Below are positions 17,101 through 32,100 of a stretch of DNA of 64,000 bases, in pieces (the stretch's first letter is position 1; each line of letters starts with the position of its first letter). Position numbers and translations under genes: made by a program. The stretch is from positions 42,297 to 106,296 of the forward strand of contig JASANG010003463.1 of assembly GCA_030248215.1 (NCBI GenBank), written 5' to 3'. Source of the DNA: Enoplolaimus lenunculus. Taxonomy: Eukaryota > Nematoda > Enoplea > Enoplida > Thoracostomopsidae. Under the pieces are notes generated by a model, which had not been told where the DNA came from, searched no databases, and saw only the letters and a list, made by a program, of their open reading frames with translations.

Positions 17101-20100
17101 GATCCTAGGCCTAAAGTTCGTGCAAGCTACACCTTCAGTAGTTTGATTGTCACCAGTACTAGTATACCTTACAGCCTAATCCTTTGTGACCTGGCTAGAA
17201 TAGTATCAAGTCACGGGAAACACTGAAAGTTTTCACAAGTAAGCAGGACCTTAGCTCTTTTGTCCATTAAATTCTTGATGCTTAGCATAAGGTAGTTTAG
17301 CTTCCCTGCCACTATTGACTCTCAATGTTGGACATCAGTTATGCTGGCACGTTGGAGTGTGCTAAATTTTAGCCTAAAACTTTAGTCGTTTATCTGCATA
17401 TAGGATCCACAATGTTATGTAGTTCTATCCCAAAATGTCTATCAATATAGGACCTGCGTTATCGGAAACGCCAAGCAAAATTTAGCACCGAAATTTGCAC
17501 CCACTCTCCTTTTGTAAAACCAAAATACCCCCAACTGAGCCTCCTCTTTTCTTAATTCCTTATCCCCTGCGCACAGCGCGCATAACACCTACCCACTTTA
17601 CTCAGCGACCCGAAACTCTAAAGTGCACTACTCGTCTTTAGTGCACCGCGAGTTCAGTTTACTATCACTGTTCGAGCTCACGAAGAAAGCCCGAGAAAAC
17701 TCAAACTGAATTGATTGCGCAACCTGTGCACCGTACTTATATACTGTCTTAAACGCGTGTTATTGGTCAATACTCACGGCCAGTGAAAATGTTGGAAACA
17801 GACGCAGCGGAGTTCCAGTTATTGGGCGAGGAAGAGACACCAGTGGAAACCAACAGGAAGACATAACAACTTCCAGTAAAGGCTCATGATTGGTGAACGA
17901 AATCTCATGCAATCCTAAGCACATTATATCAGTGGGAAGAGGTTCAAGGTTTTAGATTTTAATGATAGGACTTGGCCAACCTTCAAGCCAAAACGACCTC
18001 AAATACGGCCAGTTATATGGCACACCTCTTTCTCAAGCACCAGTACGCAAGTGCGACTTTGCATTCGAAGCATCTCTATTGTTATTATAAATGTCTCAGT
18101 AAGTTACCCCTTATGGTTCATCCACATAATTCAAAACGTGTAACGAACTATTGAACAACCTATACACGAATCGAAGGAAAAAAATTTTCATTTAATTGTT
18201 TCTATTTTTCATTCAACAAGAAGTGTAAAAAAATAAAAATAGAAACAAAAAATATTTGAAAAAAATATTATCAAAAACCATAAATGAATTTTAAAGACAA
18301 AATTAAACAAAAAAATTAAATCAAATATAACAAAAACAACACCAATAATAAAAAAGAACGTCATAGAAACCAATGCAGAGTCGTGCAGAATCCATACAGA
18401 AAAACTGTAGAGAATTGATACCCACATTCACATTGCCTAAACGTAATCTTCGTAATAGGACAACTGCTTTAAGCCTAATCAGTAGGGAACGTTAATTCTG
18501 ATGTTATAGCTGGTTCAAGACTATTGGCTAAAACTTTCAGCTGCCATGCTAACTGGATATTGTCTTTTGTTGACCCGAGTTAAAAATAAACATATACAGC
18601 ATAAGACCTTAAAATTCAATCAGATGATTCACATTGCAACGTTTCTAAGTTTGTTTATTTTAATCCGATTTAATATTCTTGAATCTTACATTCACAATGT
18701 GTTTCACCGGTGATCTATTTTTCTTGAAAATGAAGATATGGACGAGCAAAAACTCAACACGCGGTAATACAGTGGTACCCGTTGTGCCATGCATAACCCA
18801 ACTAGTTGTATACTCTTGTCACGAGTGATCATCCACTCTTGATTATGTTAAGCTCATACGGTGTGTTAAAGCTAATTATGCAACGTTTGTTCTAGGATAT
18901 GTACACCCTTGATGTGGAACCGTACAAGATAAGTTGTCAGCAAAACTGCAACATTACTGTGCTCAAAATTGTTGCTGATAATGAAATTAGTGATGATTTT
19001 CGCTCAAAATTGAAGCATCTTTCACCTGGTATGGTGCCGAATACCGGTGTTTATGTAAGTTTGAGTAGAGTTCAGACATTGGAGATGTCTGCCGGCTCTA
19101 AATCCTTCTCAATCTATGAACCAAAAAAATTTTGTAACATTTGATGACACGACAAGCAGATAGTTTAGTAACAACTAGAATAACAGGTTTTCTTAACGAA
19201 ACCGGAACGTTTTATTCTCATCACTGGAATCCTTTATGAATTATAAATTTGGGATAAGCGCCTGGTAAGTTTTAACAGATTCAATTACCTGTTTTGGCAT
19301 AAGTACTGTCAGAATATTGTTTTGAGAAGTGCAACTTTGATCCAGTGAAGGAATTATTTTAATTCAAACTATCGAAGATAACAACTAAAGAACTCAGGTG
19401 AACTAATCACCTGGACCCAAATGCACATCCTTGCCGGTGGTGAACCTTCTTGGTGCTCACAAATTTACTTTTTACCCATGTAATGTGATTCTTTTGTAGT
19501 AAATGATTATATAAAATTGCAGAAGCTATAAACTTTAATGTCGAACCCGCAGACTAGTGAAAAGTTGCTTGTTTACTTCCTCACAAGCTAGTGTTAATTT
19601 GATAGAAATCAAAAATCCCCGAACGTCAGTACTTATTAGCTTCCTAAGTTTCAGCTTGGTTTTAAAGATAGATGGTTTAAAATAGAATTGAATTGTTTAA
19701 GCTTCAAAGTTGAGTTCAACACTGGCCCGTAGTGCCCCAACTAGCGTGTTGAGCTGGCTACAGGCCTGTACGCACAGTTGATTATACGGCTCTATTAGCA
19801 AACTACTTGAGTTGAAATTATTTTCTTCTCTTCAATGGCATATCCATGGAGGGACATCCGGGAAGCATGCACCCCGCAACAGAATCTTAACAAAATACAT
19901 TTTAGGAATCAGCTTAACAGATGCGCACGCAGACATAATGTGAGAAGCGCAATGTCAACCGCAAACAGGACAAACCGGTTGAAACAAAAATCGCTGAAGT
20001 TTGAAATGGGTCTGGCTTCTTGCTTGCTTCGCTCGCGAGTTTTTGAGACTATTCTACCTTCGCGTACAATTTTACTTAGATAATATAACTCACCCGAAAT

Positions 20101-23100
20101 TAAATATTCAAGAACAGTAATAAAAAACGGTTTTGAAATGAGGTGTGCCGTTCGCTGTTTCCCCTGGTTATAACATCTGAACATTATATTAGCTTTCACC
20201 CAAAATATGAGCTGATCAGCTTTACTTGGTAGAAAATGCCAAAAAATCTGCGCTGCGTGCGAAGTGTGATTCATTTTAAACATGAGTTCACTTTCTAGAT
20301 ATACCATTTTGCCACTTTGCGACATAACTAGAATTTTAGAAATCACAAAGTTTATTATACATGAGGAGTATGCAGCTTTTTTTGTGATTAATCTCAGTTG
20401 CACTGTTGTACTCTTTCATAAGCAATTTTATTGCAATAATTTGTAATTAGCGTGCGGATTATGTACACGGTCCGCAATGTGTTAAAAAATAAGTTTTGAC
20501 ATTTTGCTCCACGCCACTCTGAGATCCTGGATCCGTCACTGTTTTATTATCTGAAACATATTTACAAATTTATTTTAGACTTCTGCTGCCATTACGTATG
20601 ACTCGATCCTACTGTTTGCCAAAACGTTACAATCGTATATAAACGTAATCGAACCCGCTGCGTTATCTTGTAGCACTGGACGTACGCTACTCGGCGGCTC
20701 ATCGCTTATAAATGCAATCAAAACTGTAAGTATCGTAAAGTGCATTAACCAGCTTTGGTTAGCAATTGTGAAACTCTAGCAATTAAAAAATTTCACACCT
20801 AATCTTTGAATGAAAACTAAGTTAAATAGCAAAGTGATAAATCTTCAAAAGTTGCAACAGTAGGCAACGCAATTAAGCATTAAGCAAGAGCTCCTAAAAG
20901 CGCCAGAGAGACAGAGCACGATATCGTACATGAGTGAAATTTTATTACTGAAACTAAATAAACAAGTTGGACTCACTGGCAGATCCAACAATTTTGGACA
21001 AAGGACGTGATATATAACAGGTAGAAGACTGTCGAGTGTAGGAAGCAGGAAGCCGAACACAGTTTTTGTACTAACTCTTACAACAAAGTTTCGCTTTAGT
21101 CCGCGCAAGTCAGCATAGGTATGCGTGTCTCCGTTGGACCGGCCAGTTGTTGAGCTGGATAACATAGTATGCATTTGATGAGTTCCGAACCGTTCGAGGT
21201 TTGAGTGAAATTTAACAATACTGTGAAAAATCGTTTGGCGACGAAAGCAACGCTTTCGTAAATACCAAATGCTGAAAAAATTAAATTCGAAAACTGAGCG
21301 TAGTTTTTTCAAAGAGGTATTATGTTAGTGCCAATATGTTTAAAATTGTCTACTTGCTTATGTGAACATAACGATGTTGTGCTTTGAAACATCATGATGT
21401 ATTGTTGAATTTATAATTTTAATTTTTATAACGGCCTGGAAGCCGTCTTTACTAAAAGTGGGTTATACCGCTTTAGTCACATTTTTACCAAAGGCATATA
21501 TTAATTCTTAAAATAACTAATTTAAGACTACCTAAAGACATTTTGAAACTTGCGTCAACAACAATTTAGCACGTATAATTTTTTGTTCAAAATTAATTAG
21601 CATATATATGTGATAAGACAGTACACAAAAATGGAGTTCTTCTACCATATTTTGCACTAGTTGGTACTGTGTCGGACTCAAGTTGGCGCTGTGTCAACCA
21701 GAGAAAGTTTCTGATATATGTCCGAACGATACTCATTGTTAATGAAGCAACTGGCATATTTACAATAGCGACGGATCGCTGTGTAAGAGAACCTCGGTGG
21801 TTGACCAAACACAAAACCCGTGTTGTATATTTTCAACTGCCACTGGCATATCCTAAATCAAAACAAGCCACACCGCAGTATTCAAAATAGTAATATACAA
21901 ATTTTCCACGCCTACAATAGCTATTTTACTGAAATTCGACAAAAATTCGTAGCTTTGTTTTAACGATAAAAACGTTACTGCCTTGAATTTACGTTTAAGA
22001 TTCACCACTGAAGAATTAGCCGTATTTAAAAAACAAAAAACACACTGAACGTGCGCCACAAACATGACAACCATTTCATAAGCTTATTCCTAAAGATTTA
22101 TCAGTGGAGCAGTATTTGCATACTTATTAACGCTGCTCCTAGTCCACCTAAAGTGGTTCTTTTCGAGTCTTGGATCGTGATTCAAAAACCGTACCAGTTA
22201 ATATCAAAGGCAATATTCAGAAAATTTCAATAGATCAAGGTCAACCTGCATATATTTGGGAACAAACTTGTGATTCAAAGAACCACCATCAATTTTAAGA
22301 CACAAGCATAAATTAAATTTCGCAAAAATTATCATTCAGAGATGTTGTATTAGCAAAATTTTTCAAATGCCCGTATTGGCCTGCAAAGGTTATGATGAGT
22401 AACGATATAAATACTTTTCAGCACATAGAACACGATGAAAATTGTATAGCGGTACGATTGTTTCAGGCGTCATTTTTCGGCACTACTGGAAATATTACAT
22501 TTGATGCGAATGGAAACCGGGATTCTTACCTGTACAGTATAATGGATCTGACTAATGAGGGATTTGTCGAGGTAATTTTTAAATTTAATACTAAAATATA
22601 GCGATTTTCGCACATATTCGGAATGTGCGTACCGCGTTTCGCCAGTTGGTGATAGGTTTTGTGTTTTAAAAACAGCAAATTGTAAGCTTAAAAATTTAAC
22701 ATGTTTCTTGGATTTTATGTGCCCTACACTTCTGGTCAAAGTTTTCGATCTCTATCTGCAAACATACGACAGATTGAAAATTTACCACTGACTGGCCTTA
22801 ATAGGAGCTATACACAGTTGACATTACGGCTGATTACACGAGGTATTTTGCTGCGTTTCACTAGACAACGATGTGTTTTAAATGAGAAATTGTCTCCCAT
22901 CAAAAATGGGGCGTTGTAAAGAACAACGCAACGTGTTGTTGTACATTGGATACTCCTGTCTTAACAGTTATTATCAACTCTTTTTTGATACAATTACCAA
23001 ATTGTCTAAGCTGATTGTTTCAGGGTGCTCAGTATGATGCGGCCACAGGATTCAAAGTGACGCTTAGTCAAAAGAATTCATCAAGCGATATATATTTGAA

Positions 23101-26100
23101 CAACAAAACTCTAAGAGTTACAATGTTGCTGGTATGTTTGTATTTATTTTCGACCCTGTCTCTGATTATTATTATTATTATTATTATTATTAGTTCGGGT
23201 TTGTTATTTTTAAATAGAGCATCACACAATTGACTGAGCGACTATAACATGATCTGTACAAATAGAACTTTGTTTAACTAATACAATGGCAATTTTTTCG
23301 TGTTAAATGTGTTTTTCACGATTATAAACCACTTTTCAAATTTGCCCACGAAATAAAAATAGTACATTTATCTCATAAACACGTCCACTATATGGATAAG
23401 AACTGTGCTAATCAACGTTTCCGTGAACTAAAATTTCGTTAGCTATAACTTTTGAACTGTCGGTTTTGGAGCACTAAAAGTAACGCCATTGCACTAAGCT
23501 CGTCGAAATCTATAGGATATGCCAGTTTTTATGTAATTCTCAGTGGATCCAAATTTCAAGCCTTCGACGCAAAAATATGTTAAATTGACACATTTTAATT
23601 AATTATTAAGTTATTTATCTTACGTGTTAACAGTAGTAGTAGTACTTTGATTCATAATACAAACTGCCTTATTATGAAATTCGCGTATATTAAATGGATC
23701 TCGGACAATATCTGCAGGTTTATTGCGAACCGTAGATGTGAGCCTAAACCGAAACTTAAGCTGAAGTTGAAGCTAACGCCTAAAACATATGAGTTCGATG
23801 TTCAGTATGTGTAGTTTACATGTTTGCGATGAAAAATATAACAATAAACTATGCCATACACAACTTTCATTTAAAAGCGTGGTCCAAATGAAATTTCGAT
23901 TCTTTTAGAATTCCCATTCCGGTTAAAATTACGATTCAAAGCCAGTTTCGATTCTGATTGCAGGTGTATATAATCGGTATTAGAAACGAAATTTTTGCAT
24001 CATTATCACCTGTATTGTTGGAAGTTATACTAAAAATTTGTCTGTAGTTGTTTCTTAAATCCCGGTGTTTATATCAGTCCTTATAGCGTTCATTTATTAT
24101 GCGCATCTTGGAATTTATCACCGAAACATGGCACATATACATTATATATGATAAAATTCACGGCCAATGTTACTTTAAGAGGCGTAACAGTAGATTAGGC
24201 GTATTCCTAAGCCAAAGCCTAAACCTAAGCGTTGCAAAAATGTGTTCCTAAGCCTAAGCCTAAGCGTAAGCAAAAAATGTAATCTAGCATCTAAACCTAT
24301 TCGTTTATAGACCCACCAGAAAACTGGACGCCACTTAAAGTAACATGGGACAAACTCACCATGTAAAAGTTATGACATTTGAAAATTTTGGTGTTCCGGT
24401 TCCGCTTCCGGTGTGATTCAGTTCCGCTAGACATCATGTTTAATTGTACCAGAACATAGTGAAATGATATATATTCCAGGAAGAACCTTTTATAATGTTG
24501 AAAGAAAGCGATAAAACGTTAACGGGCAACGATCGATATGAAGGCTACTGTGTTGATTTACTCAATGAAATTGCTAATATTTCAAAATTTAGCTATGTGA
24601 TTAATATTGTAAAAGATGGTTCGTACGGAACAAAGGAAAATGGCCGCTGGAACGGAATGGTTGGAGAACTTGTTCGCGGGGTAAGGCAGTATACCTGTAC
24701 TTTACAAGAGTGACATGTATTTAGAATTTTAGTTCGGGACGGTATTGCTTAGTAAAAAAACGTCTATGATCTCTTGGATCCGTTGAGTTTGTTTAGTGCT
24801 CGTTAAATGTGTTTTTCCTTGGTTCTGCAAAAATTTCAGAATGTGAGTTGACCGTAGCGGGAGTCATCAGTTTGTGCTGAACAATGCGATTATTTAACAC
24901 GAAGAAAAATACTATCATGGCAATAAACGCGAAATAAGCGTTCCCATTAATTTGTTTTATCAAATTAATTTTTGAAATCTGAGCTATGCTGCAGTGTTTG
25001 GACACGGATTTCTTAAATAAAGGTAAATTAAAATGAAGAGTTAACGTTTTTACAGAAAGTAATAGTAAATAAACAAAGGAAACTTTACTAAAATGTTGGC
25101 TGTTCTAAACTTCCTCCCCATGTGCTTAGAGACTCGTGCTCAGCCTTAGGCTTAAGCTTAGGACTCGGCAAAAGTTTTAAGGTTCTCAGCCCAGACTTTT
25201 GTTTCAGTCTTTACTTCAGCCTATTAGGCTAAACCGTAAGCCTGAAATTAAGCCCTAGTTTTAAATGTTGGAGGAGTGTATATACAAGAGTCTAAAAAAA
25301 TTGGGTATTTTAGGAGGCCGACCTGGCAGTTGCATCGCTTACAATCACGTACAGCCGAAGTTCAGCAATCGACTTTACGGTGCCTTTTATGCATTTAGGA
25401 ATAAGTATTCTTTTCAAGGTTAATACAACGTTCAAACTATTTCTACAATATTTATCACGGCTCAACCTTCATGAGTAGTGGAATTGTTTAATAAATTGTT
25501 CAACCAAAGAAAGTAGGTTTGCAATAAGTATGACACCGAAATATATTACGTGTATATACTTTTGATTTTATCCTATTTGCCTCATGACGAATTTTGTTGG
25601 CAGTAATGACGCTATATCTCAGGGTGTAAGAAAATGTTAAAAATTATGTGTCCGCTTCCGCTATAAAAATTCAAGTGGGAAATTACTTAAAATTAATCAC
25701 TTGTTGCTTATTTTATGCTGCAGTAAGTTCTTTGAATTGCAATAAAACGCCAAAATTCACCAAATATCTTGAAAACTAACTTTGGGTGCATTTACTATTT
25801 CTTGTTTGTTATTTTGAGAAGCTAAATGAATATTTGCATACCGTAATTGTATGGACAGCAGAAAAAATAAACATTTTTAAACTTTTATATATGTATATAT
25901 CAAGGTTCAGCCGGAATTCCAGTTCCTATTCCTGTTTCTGCATTTAAAAATGTAGGAACCGGGACAGTAAATTGGTGATGGTAATTATTTCAAATTCCGG
26001 TTCTTGTTCCTGTTCCGGTTCCAGCAAAGAAATTCAATTCCTGCTTCTGTTCCGGCAAAATTTAGTATCTGTGGGAACTTTGATATGTGTATATTCTGCA

Positions 26101-29100
26101 ACCACTGCTCCGTGCACAATTTCATCCAAATTTAAATGTTACCGCTTAGGCAAACGCGTAAGCAAAACCTATGCATAAGGAAGCCTTTACCTAAACCTAA
26201 GCCTAAGTCTAAGCTTAAATGTGGTGGTAATGTACATGAGCCAATATATCCAATACGTATCGCTACAATTGAACATTATCCGAATTGGCCAACCAATACA
26301 TAGATTATATATCCGGAACATTTTATTTCAATACCGTTAAAAAAATAAGATGTTTTCAGAAACCTGAAAAGAAAGATCCGAGCTTATTCACATTTCTGTC
26401 GCCGTTGTCGCTAAACGTTTGGGTTTACATGATGGCAACGTACATTGGTGTTAGCTTAATGCTTTGGATATTGGCTCGATTTAGTCCTTACGAATGGTAG
26501 CGTTTGTTGCTTTGGTTTTTGGTGTTTACATATTACTGGCGCAGCCCATGTTACCTATAGAGCCCGGCCTGCAGAGCCTAAAAGCCGAAGTCTGATCCTG
26601 AGACTAATCTTAAACATGAGCGCAGCTTAAACATAACCCCAGAATAAGAATCCATAAGCGGATAGAGTCCCTAAACCCTAATTAGAGTCTATAAATGTCA
26701 AATAACCCTAATTGTAGCTCATAAATGACTCCAGGATCAAATAATTTGAGTTCGAAACTTTAAAGCGTACTTAAATTTTGAAAGTGCATTCCTTCGTATA
26801 ACCTTGCATTATCGCTCAAGCTATTTACACAAGACAAACAAACGTTTAATTCAACGGATAATTGCAGTACCGGATATATATCAGTACCAAAAGCGGCGGA
26901 GCGTGGGTTAAAAATAAATAACAGTCCGTAACCGAATAACAAGGGTGGTACTCTGTGGAGAAGCCAAATAAATATCAGTCCCCCATCTTATTCGGGTCAC
27001 TACAGTAAAAACCTCCAAAAGCAGCAAAACTTCTGGAAAACAAAATGTCACTTTACAGCGTACACTTTGTATTTCTAAGTATATACAGACGACTCTGGAA
27101 GGTGTTTTTCAACCTGTGCATACTTACAAGTATTTTTGCCTAAAAATATATATTGCCTAGCACAACGCCTACATATGCGAACGAATTTAAGACCATGAAA
27201 GTTTTATTGCTGGTTTTAATTGAAAATTTCCATTTTTGCTTAATAGGTACAATCCACATCCGTGCAATGAAGATTCAGACGTGGTGGAAAATCAATTTAC
27301 GATGCTCAACAGTTTATGGTTCACTGTGGGTTCGCTAATGCAACAGGGATGTGAGGTGGCTCCACGCGCTATGTCGACGCGTATGGTTGCAGGTAAGTGT
27401 GCCTTATAGCTTTTATAATTTGTACGTTTTAAGTATGTTTAAGATTTGTGATCGTCTGAAAATTGCACAACAAATCGTTTCTTTAGCAGTTATTCAATAA
27501 ATAAATCGTGTACATTTCTGGTTAATGTATATATCCTTAGCATTTTTAATTTAAACGGCTTTCATAAAGCTGGTTAATTGTTGATTTTCGGTTTCTTCCA
27601 TTTTGTGATAGGGCGAGGAAAAATTTGTCATTCACACTGTGAAAATCGTTCAGATACGATAAACCATTTAACGCTAGAATTTGTTAATAAACCATTTTAT
27701 AGTAAATCGAACAAGCTTTAGACCGAAACATTAATTTAATTCGTAGAAACTACAAATTTTGTCAAATTCTGATCACGATGAAATATTTAAATCTATTTTG
27801 TCTATGAATTGGAATGAAAAATGTCTCAATAAAAAATTTTATTTTCATTTCCAAATTTCATTCTGAAATCAAGTGATCTGAAGTGGTCAAGTATAAGATT
27901 TAGAATTGACAATTCCAAATGAACCACGGCTAGAGAACACTATATTGTGGGTGATGCGAACAGGCTAAACTACTTTCAATCACTGTGAGCTTCATACCAC
28001 CCGTATACTCAATTGACGAAGTTATCTGTTTACTGTCCTGCTGTTTAATCAAATTAACATTATTGAGCGGAGGAAGTGAACAAATAACGTACACGTGCTT
28101 ATCTGTACGTATATGTCGTAGCTCAAGACGTAATTCAGCCCAATTTTGGATTGGGATAATTCCGAATAAGGCTGGTCCAGCGCGGTACTACGACCTGGGC
28201 TAGCCCACGGCGTAATTCTTTCTCTGCTACAAGTGCACACCTTGTGATTGGTTAGTACCTTAATGTCATACTCAAGTACGATTAGCTGATGCGAATACTC
28301 TTTTCTGATTGGCTAAGTAATCGTTAAGTACGTGTTGGTTACCAAGAAGTTTGTTTTGCTAAGCTAATTTGCAGCTATTAAGTAACCAATCAGAAAACCC
28401 AAAGATTTATCAGATGGGATTCCACCTTGGGCTAGCCTAAATCGTAATTCTCCTTTGGACAGCCCAACTCTGAACTGGTCTGAATTACGACTTAGCCTAT
28501 GACATATATACTTCCCGATATTCTAGTTAAAAATATAGCGTTAAGATGGAGATCCGTAGGGCCCCTAAAAGCTAAATTTTTAGCCGGCCTTAGCATAATT
28601 TATCTTAAAGGTGAAATATCTGACCTGTGAAAAGTTGCATTCTAACACGGATAAAAATTTCTACTAAAATTTTGACGCTGTTGTGGAATGGTTTTTTCAT
28701 GTTGCACTTAGAGTACAAGAAATAATGTGGATGATGCATAAGTAAAAAACTTTTGTTTATAAATTGTTATGCAATGCTCAGTATAAGGCTTGTGCGTTGC
28801 TGAACGGTGTCGGGCGGCCCCGGACGGCGCCGTACGCCTGGCGGGCGGCCCCGGACGGCGCTGTACGCCATTAAAGGTCAAAAAGTATTGCAACGCGTTT
28901 AGTCGCAGTATACTGTGGTTCGGCTGACTGCAGGATTTTGAACTGTTAGCGGTAGTAATTTTAGGATTTTGGTGGTTTTTCACTTTAATTATGATTTCGT
29001 CGTATACGGCAAACTTAGCCGCTTTTCTCACCGTTGAGCGGATGGTTTCGCCAATAGAAAGCGCAGACGATTTGGCCAAACAGACGCGTATCAAATATGG

Positions 29101-32100
29101 CTCGCTCAACAGAGGATCGACAATGACATTTTTTAAGGTGGAATATTGTTTTTTAGAATAGTGGACTTTGTTAGTTCGTTTTGTAAACCAAGTCCGTAGC
29201 CAAGGGGGGGAGCAGGGGGTTCAGACCCCTGGAAAAACTTTACCTCATAGGAAATTTTTAACCTTGCTTATAAGTAAACGAAAATCTTCGTATGCTTTTC
29301 CTGAAAATTTTTTAGCCCCCTAGCATAGTGAGCTAGTTACGGGCCAAGCCCAGTACTGCGGCTATCGCTTAAACCGTTTGTTGTTGCAGATGTCTGGCGA
29401 CTAAAAATACAAATTTGCAGTGGCACCTGCAGCCAGCGGTGCTGTATATCGCTCATGCGATTGAGAATTAAAAACAGATTCAATCGCTAGTCGTTAACGA
29501 ACCTCCCAAAAACCTTATGCAAAATTGTAAACACTAAAACAGCAAGGGCATAGATAGGATTTACAGTTCAGTTGATAACCGTTTGCAGAAAGAAAGTTTT
29601 TAACCATTGTAATGCAGAATGTTACATTCGAAGCCTTTTAAGTGTACTTTACCTATTCTGTTCTGTAAAGAAGATTCCATGCTTTGGATTCCATTTCTGG
29701 TATACGCCGCTGTAGATCAAGGAGATTACTTGAATTCAAGTTATAGTAAAGTATGTTAATCACGATATCTTTCTTGATTGGGAAGTAGAAACGTTTGTGC
29801 AAATAAATGCGAAAAACATTCCGATATTTTCGCATCTCCGCTTCAAGTGCTGCGCATGAACGGTGCTACGATAGGTATGGCGCAGCTTGCATTCAACGAT
29901 TTTTAATTCCCGAATTTAAACAATGACGTAAATAATTCCGCAAGAAAAATACAGGGGCGTTACCAGGGACGTATTTTGGACGTCTAGACACCCTCACAAC
30001 ACATGGAACAAAATATTATTTTGCGACATTTCGTCTCCCGATCAGATATTCTATCAGTGTCTGATACTGGATCGTTAGAACGGAACCGTGTATGTTCACA
30101 AGGAATTCGCATCAGGCTACAGCAATTAAAACACTTAATTTTGATGTCGTAGTACCAGTATAATTCGGATTCGAAATCCTGTCGTGCCAGGGGCGTAGCT
30201 ATATTTTCATGCCGACAGAGGATAGACACGTGTAAACATATGTTGCGATCGAGTTTAGCGAGCGAGAAAATTTATTTACCTGGTCACGCTCTTCTACAGC
30301 CTGTAAAAGGGTCTAGTTTTAGTCTCCAGAAGATTTGACGGGATATACCTCTTTTATCCCACCTTATGTACACCTTTGACGTGTATAGAAAAATACATTT
30401 CGTAGGAGTCACGAATACAAACGTACGAACGTATGTGGGCGTTTATGGAGTCCGCTCTACCGAGTGTTTTTGTAAACAGCAGCCGTGAAGGAATTGCTCG
30501 AACAAAAGCTGGAAACTATGCGTATTTGATGGAATCGTCAATGTTAGAGTATAGTATTGAACGCGACTGTGAACTAATGAAAATCGGCGGTTTGCTTGAT
30601 TCAAAAGGATACGGCATCGGTCTACCAAAAGGTAATCACGGGCAGATCGGGCCATGAGACCGATTTGTTTTGTGGGACCTCAACAAGGTTTGTTGGAAAT
30701 ACGTTGGTCAAATTATATATATTTACAATGAGCCCCTTGAAGCCGGGCTCCTGACGGTACGGCCTCACTGGCTTTTATGATACTCGAATGATGGTAATGC
30801 GAGCAACTATCTATTTACTACGTTTTTCTTATTTCGAGTTGGTACGGTTCATACATTAAAATGCGTCTAGCACTCAGAAATAGTGATATTTTATCTGTTA
30901 ACGTTCGATGGACCTATAAGTAATTAGGTTTGAAATTTAGCGCTTTTCTTTGATTCAGTTTTTCCTCACAGTTATGTTTTAGTCTAGAACAGTAGTTGTA
31001 ACAGTCCGCTTGTTTTAAAACCTAGCACCCATATACCTGATGGTAGCAGTCTAGTAGGCGCTGCACACAGTTGAGAATACAGTTCTACAGAATGGGCAGT
31101 GTATTGCTTTATACAGTACGCTGTTATGGCTGATATGCGTCATAGCATTGATTTTTAAGCTGATAATTTTTTTCCTCTCATGCCGTCTTGCTAAGGACTA
31201 CATTGCACGTCGTTAACTGCCAAATGCGACAAAATCTAGGTGTACTACAAAACGGTAGTGTTAGTTGACATTTCTAAGCTTGATTTAAGAGAAATTTTAG
31301 CGTCAAAATCTTATATGAATCAATACAACCTTGGAACAGATGTTCGACTGCTAGCAGCACTCGAATGTTTTCATCGAATTAACATAAAATTGGAACAAAG
31401 TTTTAAAGCCTATTTTTCCAGTAAGTATATAAGCGTAATGAAGCACATGCGAATTACTGGGGTGTGTCAACTTACACTAAGCCTAATCCTAAACCCAATC
31501 TTAAACCCTTGGCCTAGAGCTTAAGCCTCTCAGTCTCCAGCGCGTCTCCTTGTCTTCTAGCGGGTAAGCCTATATAATCAATATAAGGCCAGTAAAAATA
31601 TAACAACATCCAAGTGCCTGCGTTCGGGTTACATAATTTAGTCAATTCTGTTTTCAGGCTCACCATCCAGGGACTCGATTTCATCTGCGATTTTGATGTT
31701 GCAAGAAAAGACACGACTGACGAGTCTAAAAATTAAATGGTGGAAGGATAAACGAGGTATATAAGCATTTATTTTTTTATCGTGTTCGAACGCCAATTAT
31801 CAAAGTATATAAGGTAAAACATGAACGTGGTCAGAATATTGAGCTGGGGTGTGCAACTGGAGCTTTTGGACAAAACGTATGGTGTGACTCGCTTAGTGCT
31901 ATTTGTACTTTCTAGACCTGCTTGTGTAAAAATACTTTATGGACCTGCATATCTAAAAGTTGCTTAAGGCCCGAGAAATGCAGTTTTACAGCCCTTTGCA
32001 CGTACCTGTACGCGTCAATGGTCGAAAACAAAATAGTAGAGTGCGATTTGACTATGATTACCGCTCGGACACTTGCGCCATCACGCTATAACTACGTGTT

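Noticed and set aside
19909-21312. Minus-strand frames of 164 and 155 codons in receptor A introns 7 and 8
   Set aside because: Not recognised, no domain pattern, and AT-rich DNA can give such lengths by chance.
28110-28508. tRNA-like or structured RNA gene
   Set aside because: The pairing arms are the two ends of a fold-back element 400 bases apart; there are no tRNA A/B boxes.
28708-29109. Minus-strand frame of 133 codons
   Set aside because: It is the antisense of receptor A exon 15 plus the GC-rich duplication.
31240-31524. Plus-strand 94-codon frame as receptor A exon 17
   Set aside because: Its sequence does not match the end of S2; the correct exon is 31658-31756, which gives the LQE...KIKWW stretch in phase.
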